DNA from: Bauldia sp.
GTDB taxonomy: Bacteria; Pseudomonadota; Alphaproteobacteria; Rhizobiales; Kaistiaceae
Assembly: GCA_020442095.1 (NCBI GenBank)
Contig: JAGRKY010000706.1
Coordinates: forward strand, 1 to 6,026
Reading direction: 5' to 3'
Length of the DNA stretch: 6,026 bases
Shown here: piece after piece, positions 1 to 6,026 of the stretch
Numbering within the stretch: the stretch's first letter is position 1
Layout of the letters: the number at the start of each line of letters is the position of its first letter
The notes under the pieces: model-generated
What the model was told of the DNA's origin: nothing
Databases searched by the model: none
What the model saw: the letters and a program-made list of their open reading frames with translations, nothing else
Program-made: the position numbers and the translations under genes

Positions 1-1524
<1,524 letters not shown>

Positions 1525-1545
1525 GCCTCCGCGGGGCGGATACCT

Positions 1546-1689
1546 TCAATGGCAGTGGACCCGCCCGACGCTGTTGTCCATGTGGCAGCATTGGCCGGGT
1601 GGCGAACTTTTCCGGCAACCGCCTCCGTGCGCTGCGGCTGCGGAGACGCCAAAGATGGCAATCACCATCGCGAGCATGACGGTCTTCAT
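1546..1689 (-). CDS. Small secreted His/Cys-rich protein (YHYH-like tail)
   Basis: This gene encodes 47 residues from an ATG at 1689-1687 to a TGA at 1548-1546. The start is fixed by a strong GGGAGG seven bases upstream. Residues 1-20 are a clear Sec signal peptide: Lys2, a hydrophobic stretch, and a VSAAAA cleavage site before HGGG. The mature chain would be only about 27 residues, beginning HGGGCRKSSPPGQCCHM and ending GRVHCH. It contains four Cys (25, 34, 35, 46) and four His (21, 36, 45, 47). The pattern C-H-x-D-x3-G-x2-H-C-H resembles the end of YHYH-type domains (CHxDxxxGxYHCH), and similar microproteins occur in alphaproteobacteria as hypothetical proteins. The density of Cys and His suggests metal binding or disulfides in the periplasm, but that is inference and no function is known to me. 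An in-frame extension up to 2070 is possible but lacks protein-like sequence. Confidence 0.8.
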   Translation of the reverse strand: MKTVMLAMVIAIFGVSAAAAHGGGCRKSSPPGQCCHMDNSVGRVHCH

Positions 1690-1696
1690 CCCTCTA

Positions 1697-1702
1697 CCTC
1701 CC
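1697..1702 (-). promoter_or_regulatory. Ribosome binding site of the His/Cys microprotein gene
   Basis: Read on the minus strand, GGGAGG lies seven bases before the ATG at 1689, within the longer purine-rich run AAGGGAGGTAGAGGG. This near-ideal Shine-Dalgarno sequence selects the ATG that is followed by a signal peptide over the longer upstream frame. Confidence 0.75.
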
Positions 1703-1932
1703 TTGGCCGTGGTGTAGCCGCGCGCATGTAATGGTATTCGCGGAGAACCGGCCCGCATAGATGGACGGGGAGCAAGCGGGCTCTGGCGAGGTCGGCGATG
1801 GTGTTGAGGGGCGCGTTCGCACTGGCCGCTATGTCGGACCAGACAGCCTCTTCCCCCGGCTAGAGGCCGATACCGAAGGCTCTTGCGGATTCGTGACGCA
1901 AGCATGTTCCCACTCATCGCAGGCGGAAGGCG

Positions 1933-1961
1933 TTGACAACCATCGGCTGCTGCCGTTTTTT
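1933..1961 (+). promoter_or_regulatory. Possible sigma-70 type promoter for the serine protease gene
   Basis: A perfect TTGACA at 1933-1938 is followed after 17 bases by TTTTTT at 1956-1961, which matches TATAAT poorly (three of six). This would start transcription about 60 bases before the protease ATG. Good -35 but weak -10 boxes are common in alphaproteobacteria, yet the match rests on a single hexamer. Confidence 0.27.
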
Positions 1962-2020
1962 CGCCGTCGAGCCGGGCTAGAGCGGCGCCCAGGCGGGCAA
2001 TTCCCATCGACCCACCAATT

Positions 2021-2025
2021 GGAGA
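2021..2025 (+). promoter_or_regulatory. Ribosome binding site deciding the protease start
   Basis: GGAGA lies five bases before the ATG at 2031. Together with the signal peptide that begins there, it rejects the in-frame ATG at 1761, whose 90-residue extension has no protein-like character. Confidence 0.7.
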
Positions 2026-2030
2026 ATACC

Positions 2031-2942
2031 ATGAGGAAAGCGCAGTATCTGGGGTTCGGCTCGGCGGCACTGGTCGCAGCGATGCTGACCGTTCCGAGCT
2101 TGGCCACTGCCGAAATTTCGTCCGACTTCATCGTGGGCGGTACGCCCGCGCAGGAAGGTCAGTGGCCCTGGCAGGTCCGGCTTCTCGATGATTTCGATGT
2201 CCATACCGGCTTCTGCGGCGGCTCGCTGATCGGCGACCAATGGGTGCTCACCGCGGCTCACTGCGTCGTCCAGGGCGGCCAGACCGTGGACAAGGTCGTC
2301 ATCGGCTACGGCAGCATCTACCAGAGCGACCTGAAGATGGTCGGGAGCGAGAAGATCATCGTTCATCCCGACTACCAGAAGGAAAACCACGCCGATATCG
2401 CCCTGATCAAGCTCGCCGAGCCGGTTTCGGGCGCCAAGTTCATCGACATCGCCGATCCCTCGACCGAGGACACGCTGGTCGCTCCCGGCGACGAGCTGAC
2501 CGTCACCGGCTGGGGCGCGCTGTGGGATTTCGAGGGCTTCGAGGAAGCGCTCTACAGCCGCGGCGGCCGCGCCGAGGTCGACACGCACGAACTGCTCAAC
2601 GCCAACGCGCTGATGTCGCCCGAGCAGCTTCACCAGGTGACCGTGCAGGCGATCTCGACCGACGAGTGCAAGGCGGCCTACGAGGCATATGGCCAGGCGA
2701 CCGACGCATCCTTCACCATCGCGAAGACCGAGCTGTGCGCCGGCAGCCCGAGTGGCGCGAAGGACTCCTGCTACGGTGACAGCGGCGGGCCGCTGGTTGC
2801 CAAGGCGGACAACGAGCTCGGCTATATCCAGGTCGGCGTCGTGAGCTGGGGCAGCCAGTGCGGCAACCCGGTGCTGCCGGGCGTCTATAACCGCCTGTCG
2901 CAGTTCCGCGGCTGGGTCCATGAGCAGATGGACGCCAACTAA
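2031..2942 (+). CDS. Secreted trypsin-like serine protease (family S1, chymotrypsin fold)
   Basis: This gene encodes 303 residues with an ATG at 2031 and a TAA at 2940-2942. Residues 1-27 are a Sec signal peptide (MRK, hydrophobic core, cleavage after ATA). A six-residue propeptide, EISSDF, precedes the mature N-terminus Ile34-Val-Gly-Gly. The catalytic triad is His77 (LTAAHC), Asp122 (ADIALIKL) and Ser251 (GDSGGP). Asp245, six residues before the serine, corresponds to chymotrypsin Asp189. With Gly274 and Gly284 (216 and 226) it predicts cleavage after Arg or Lys. Six cysteines pair as expected for the fold: 62-78, 213-236 and 247-277. Asp250 is available for the salt bridge to Ile34. Two things are odd: the activation bond follows Phe33 rather than Arg or Lys, and the segment after Gly160-Trp-Gly (residues 163-202) is about 27 residues longer than trypsin's autolysis loop. 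The gene stands alone with its own terminator. The protein is probably periplasmic or released, and its substrate is unknown. Confidence 0.94.
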   Translation: MRKAQYLGFGSAALVAAMLTVPSLATAEISSDFIVGGTPAQEGQWPWQVRLLDDFDVHTGFCGGSLIGDQWVLTAAHCVVQGGQTVDKVVIGYGSIYQSDLKMVGSEKIIVHPDYQKENHADIALIKLAEPVSGAKFIDIADPSTEDTLVAPGDELTVTGWGALWDFEGFEEALYSRGGRAEVDTHELLNANALMSPEQLHQVTVQAISTDECKAAYEAYGQATDASFTIAKTELCAGSPSGAKDSCYGDSGGPLVAKADNELGYIQVGVVSWGSQCGNPVLPGVYNRLSQFRGWVHEQMDAN

Positions 2943-2969
2943 GGGCCTCCACCCTTCAGCATGAGTTCG

Positions 2970-2998
2970 AGGCGCGGCCGAAGGGCCGCGCCTTTTTT
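2970..2998 (+). terminator. Intrinsic terminator of the serine protease gene
   Basis: GGCGCGGCC (2971-2979), a GAAG loop and GGCCGCGCC (2984-2992) form a perfect nine-pair stem, extended by one A-T pair. TTTTTT follows at 2993-2998. It begins 28 bases after the protease stop. On the minus strand the same hairpin has no T-run after it, so it serves the rightward gene mainly, although it lies 20-50 bases past the stop of the convergent gene. Confidence 0.92.
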
Positions 2999-3018
2999 GT
3001 TGCCCCGGTTTTCCCCGC

Positions 3019-6000
3019 TTACCAGAGGCCGAATATCTGGTCGGCAAGCGTCTCGTCGACGAGAACGAGGCTGGTCTTCTCGCGGTTCTTCGTGGCGTCC
3101 TGGACCGAGAGGATCTCGTCGCTCCCGAGGTTGAGCGCGGCGAGGGCCGCGGTTGCGGCATCCGCTTCTTCGTTGCGGCCCTCGGCCGCAAAGAGCTCGG
3201 CCGCGATCGAGAGATGCGCGCCGCGCTCCAGGCGATCGGTCGAGAGATCGGCGAGGTTGCGATGCGCCTCGGCGATGTCGAGCGCCGCTGCCTTCGCCGC
3301 CAGCCATCTGAAGGCTTCGCGCCGCTTGTCGTCGTCGATCCGGGGCCGCAGGAGCGCGGCCAGCTCGCTATAGGCCGCTTTGAGGCTCAGCGCTGAGAAG
3401 GTCGTCCGCAGGTCGCCGGCCGAGATGAAGTCGGGACGGACCTGGCTGATCATGATCGCCAGGTTGTTATAGGCGACCGGCAATCCGGCCTCGGCCGCAG
3501 GGATCAGGAGGTCGAGGATCGCCAGTTGGTCGGCATCCGGGTTCTTGCTCATCCCTCGGGCGCGATTGAACTTGTCGCGCGCCGAGTCGCCACTGCAGGC
3601 CTCCAGGACCCGTGCCAGATCGATCTCGGAGAAGGCAACCGGTCGCGTCGTGCGGGTGACGTCGTTCGGATGCGCCGCCAGCCGGTCGCATTCGGTCGGC
3701 TCGCCATTGGCGCCGTCGGCGATGCGGAGCGGCGCTCCGGCCTGCGCCGCTGCGAAGCCCCAGTAATAATCGGCCGGCGTGTCGAGCGGCCAGCCCGATC
3801 CTTCGCGCAGAACGCCGGCCGCCGCCGCGTTCTTCCGCACCGTGTCGCGCTGCCGGGCAAGGGAAAAGATGTCGAAGGTCAGGTCGGCGAGACGGTCGGC
3901 ATCATAGTCCGGGTCGCCCGGATACGGACCGAAGCCGGAAAGCGCCGGGTCGCGGAGATCGCGGCCCATGGCATTTTCGAGGACCCGGACCTCACCGTCG
4001 AGGATCAGCCGAATCCGGTAGTCACCGATCTCTTCGCTGATCGCTGGCGGCAAGGCTCTCTCGAAGGCAGCGACGGCCTTGGCCACCAGCGGCTCGTCCA
4101 GCGCGCCGCCGGTCGAAGCGGCGAATTTGCGTCCATAGGCATTGCCGAGCACGCCCCAGTCCCACGCCTTGAATGCTCCGTCCCGAGCGAGCTCGAAATC
4201 GGCGATGGCGCCATCGAGCCAGGCCTCGAACTGTGCCGGATCGGGAGGCGAGGCCAGCTCCTCGTCCGCCAATGTGCTCAGCCAGAAGCGCAGTCGGCCC
4301 CGGATCACCGACAGGCGATCGCGCTCGTCTCCCGCGGCGTTGTCCAGCAACAGGGAAACGAATTTCTCGGCCGCTATCAGCTCTTCGAGATGGGCGGCCG
4401 CCTCCTCGTCCCGGACGAAATTCTGGTGGCTCTGCCAGTCATAGTCCCAGAAGCCGAACGTGAGACCGCCGAGGCCGGCGAGATCGGCCGACTCCACGTC
4501 CGCAGCGGCAAGGGTGGCGACGGCCTGGCGAAGGGCATCCCGCAATTCCGCCTTGGCCTCGCCCTCCAGCGGCGTGCTGGCCTCCGAATCGACGATGCGG
4601 ACCACAGCCGACGCGGCCGCAGTGTCGGCATCCGCCGCCCCCGCGGCGCGCAGCTTGTCGCGCAGCCGTTCGACCGTCGCGAGACGGCCCGATACGCCGG
4701 CATCGTCGGAAAGCGTTATCCGCGACTCGCCGGCCACCTTCAGCGCCTTGCGGTAATGCCCGGCCGCCGCGGCGGGATCGCTCGCCACGGTCGAGTCGCC
4801 GAGTTCCTCCTCGACGATGGCGGCAAGGACGGAGAGGACAGCGGGATCGGCGCCCGCCTGCTCGAGGCCCGATAGCCAGGCCGCGACCTCGGCCGGCGCC
4901 ACAGGACCGCCGAGCGCCGGGCCGGCTTCGGGCGGCTCGGTGGTCAGCTTGTCATAGACGTCGACCACGACATCATCGCCGAGGATCCGCGCGAGCGCGG
5001 CGCGGCGCGCGACGATCGGGGCGGGAATATAGGGTTGCGTGCCACCGGCGAGGCGGAATTCGTTTTCGGCCCGCGCATAGTGGAGCAGCGCGTCGGCGAG
5101 CGTCGCTTCGTCGGGCCCCTGCTGCTCGGCCATCACCGCGAGCAGCCACTGGTCATAGGGGTCGTAGCCGCCGGGACGGTTCGCGTAGAGCGCCGCAAGG
5201 TCGTCCGGGACAGGAGCGCCGGCGGTGAACTGCTGGATCATCGCTTCGGTCGGGAAGACGGCAAACCGCGGGTCGTGCGCGGCGATCGCCAGGGCCGTGT
5301 CGGGGGCCGACGCCGACAGGACGATGACCAGCCTCGCGAGGGCATAGGGGTCCGCCGGCGCCAGCCGGAGCAGGTCCATCACCCCTTCCCTGCCATCGGT
5401 ATTCGCCGCCTCGACGAAGGCCTCCCCTTCCGGCGAGGTCCGGCAGGCGCGGCGGGCGGTGTTGAGCGCCTCACCGAATTCGCCGCTGTCGGTAGCGCGG
5501 GCCATGATCGCGAGGGCGGTCCGGCAGGTCGTCTCGGCGCTGACGTCCGTCGTGCCGTTCCGGCGCTTGCCGAGCATCTGGAAGACGTTCTGGAACTGGC
5601 CGGCGGCATCGTCCGGCGAGCGCTGCTCCCGCATGATCGTCAGCGCGAGGAGATCCCGGTCGAGCGGCAGCGCCGGCGGCTCGACGAACACCTCCGGTCC
5701 GTAATCCACCGAGACCGCCTCGCCGTTTCCAAGCTGCCCGAGCAGGTTGATCCACGGCACGGCGAAGACCTCGGTCAGGTGGCCGTCGTCGCCGATCTCG
5801 TAGCCGATCGAGCGCTTCCAGTAGTCGAGGCCTTCGCGGTCGTCGCCGGCATTGGCGACGAGACGGCCGTTGGCGGCGGCAAGCCTGATCGCGCCGAAGC
5901 TTGAAAGACCGGTCTCGACCCGGCTGACCTCGACCGCGGCGTCATCCTCGATCGTGTAGACGGTGATCCGGCCATCCGTTGCGGCGACCGCGAACCGGCC

Positions 6001-6026
6001 GTCGCCGAGGGCCGCGACATCGGCGA
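3019..6026 (-). CDS. Giant beta-propeller / alpha-helical repeat protein with Sel1-like C-terminus (5' end outside window)
   Basis: The minus-strand frame is open from the right edge to a TAA at 3021-3019, giving 1001 visible residues, numbered here from the codon at 6024-6022. Residues 1 to about 110 look like WD40-type propeller blades: alternating beta segments such as GDGRFAVAATDGRITVYTI, then ANGRLVANAGDD and DYGPEVFV. Residues of about 110-770 are mostly alpha-helical, rich in Ala, Asp and Glu. I recognise no domain there; an aromatic patch, GFWDYDW, lies at 524-530. From Cys779, a CDRLAAHPND…FSEID…AC stretch leads into Sel1-like helical repeats (832-861 and about 903-928). This order is familiar from large alphaproteobacterial proteins, some of which carry an N-terminal caspase-like domain, but that part is not visible. 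An ATG at 5760 is not taken as the start, because the frame upstream is open and propeller-like. A scaffold or signalling role is inference. Confidence 0.85.
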   Translation of the reverse strand, partial: ADVAALGDGRFAVAATDGRITVYTIEDDAAVEVSRVETGLSSFGAIRLAAANGRLVANAGDDREGLDYWKRSIGYEIGDDGHLTEVFAVPWINLLGQLGNGEAVSVDYGPEVFVEPPALPLDRDLLALTIMREQRSPDDAAGQFQNVFQMLGKRRNGTTDVSAETTCRTALAIMARATDSGEFGEALNTARRACRTSPEGEAFVEAANTDGREGVMDLLRLAPADPYALARLVIVLSASAPDTALAIAAHDPRFAVFPTEAMIQQFTAGAPVPDDLAALYANRPGGYDPYDQWLLAVMAEQQGPDEATLADALLHYARAENEFRLAGGTQPYIPAPIVARRAALARILGDDVVVDVYDKLTTEPPEAGPALGGPVAPAEVAAWLSGLEQAGADPAVLSVLAAIVEEELGDSTVASDPAAAAGHYRKALKVAGESRITLSDDAGVSGRLATVERLRDKLRAAGAADADTAAASAVVRIVDSEASTPLEGEAKAELRDALRQAVATLAAADVESADLAGLGGLTFGFWDYDWQSHQNFVRDEEAAAHLEELIAAEKFVSLLLDNAAGDERDRLSVIRGRLRFWLSTLADEELASPPDPAQFEAWLDGAIADFELARDGAFKAWDWGVLGNAYGRKFAASTGGALDEPLVAKAVAAFERALPPAISEEIGDYRIRLILDGEVRVLENAMGRDLRDPALSGFGPYPGDPDYDADRLADLTFDIFSLARQRDTVRKNAAAAGVLREGSGWPLDTPADYYWGFAAAQAGAPLRIADGANGEPTECDRLAAHPNDVTRTTRPVAFSEIDLARVLEACSGDSARDKFNRARGMSKNPDADQLAILDLLIPAAEAGLPVAYNNLAIMISQVRPDFISAGDLRTTFSALSLKAAYSELAALLRPRIDDDKRREAFRWLAAKAAALDIAEAHRNLADLSTDRLERGAHLSIAAELFAAEGRNEEADAATAALAALNLGSDEILSVQDATKNREKTSLVLVDETLADQIFGLW

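Larger units (their letters stand above)
1690..2030. other. Divergent intergenic region between microprotein and protease genes
   Basis: These 341 bases separate two divergently transcribed genes and must hold both promoters. Their base use is less G/C-biased than the flanking genes. The rightward half has a TTGACA box at 1933-1938. For the leftward gene I find no convincing promoter pair. The minus-strand frame from 1859 down to 1686 is open for 58 codons and looks coding in its middle, but it begins after a TAG and has no good start, so it is at most a relic. I see no tRNA, repeat array, insertion-sequence end or riboswitch here. Confidence 0.6.

Noticed and set aside
1857..1983. Two copies of GGCTAGAG (1858 and 1975) as a regulatory repeat
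   Set aside because: Eight bases with no symmetry and a 117-base separation are too little to distinguish from chance.
1761..2030. Longer protease reading frame starting 90 codons upstream of 2031
   Set aside because: The extension lacks a ribosome binding site and protein-like composition, and would bury the clear signal peptide at MRKAQYLGFG inside the protein.
3019..3054. C-terminal FGLW as an outer-membrane barrel signature
   Set aside because: A terminal aromatic residue alone is weak, and the preceding region is alpha-helical Sel1-like rather than beta-barrel.
1977..3191. 404-codon minus-strand frame opposite the serine protease
   Set aside because: It is a shadow frame: low-complexity, Arg/Ala/Val-rich, antisense to a protease with intact triad, and it crosses the terminator and the end of the neighbouring gene.
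3526..4875. 449-codon plus-strand frame
   Set aside because: It is antisense to the long minus-strand gene, Arg/Gly-rich without domains, and is explained by high G/C at third positions keeping the opposite frame open.
5758..5760. ATG at 5760 as the start of the large minus-strand protein
   Set aside because: A GAGG lies eight bases before it, but the same frame stays open to the window edge with high G/C third positions and propeller-like beta segments, so the ATG is internal.
5035..5904. 289-codon plus-strand frame
   Set aside because: It is another antisense shadow of the minus-strand giant gene, with biased Arg/Val/Gly composition and no recognisable motif.
2031..6026. A defence module combining the protease with a propeller/caspase-like partner
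   Set aside because: The protease is secreted and has its own terminator. The genes are convergent, and no caspase or NTPase domain is visible, so functional linkage is unsupported.

Overview
The window looks like chromosomal DNA from a high-GC proteobacterium, most likely an alphaproteobacterium. Three things suggest this: strong G/C bias at third codon positions, a tiny exported His/Cys protein of a type common in that class, and a 'CDRLAAHPND…FSEID…AC' stretch followed by Sel1-like helices, which is typical of large repeat proteins there. The lineage is inferred from family recognition and was not tested by any search.

Layout, left to right. Positions 1-1524 (+) hold the last ~507 codons of an amylosucrase-type GH13 enzyme whose start lies outside the window. 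Its stop faces, 21 bases away, the stop of a 47-residue secreted His/Cys-rich microprotein on the minus strand (1546-1689), which has a strong ribosome binding site. A 341-base divergent intergenic region (1690-2030) follows. Next comes a complete secreted trypsin-fold serine protease (2031-2942, +) with all catalytic residues and a textbook intrinsic terminator (2970-2998). From 3019 to the right edge, the minus strand encodes about 1000 residues of a very large protein. Its visible N-terminal part looks like beta-propeller blades, its middle is a long alpha-helical region I cannot assign, and its C-terminus is Sel1-like.

The four genes alternate in orientation (+ - + -). None shares an operon with another inside the window, so they look like independent units. 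Two are clearly exported (protease and microprotein). The amylosucrase would act on sucrose, making alpha-1,4-glucan and fructose. I see no mobile element, tRNA, rRNA or CRISPR array, and no evidence for a multi-gene defence or biosynthetic system. The points most worth following are the protease's non-basic activation site, the unassigned centre of the giant repeat protein, and a short coding-like relic next to the microprotein gene.
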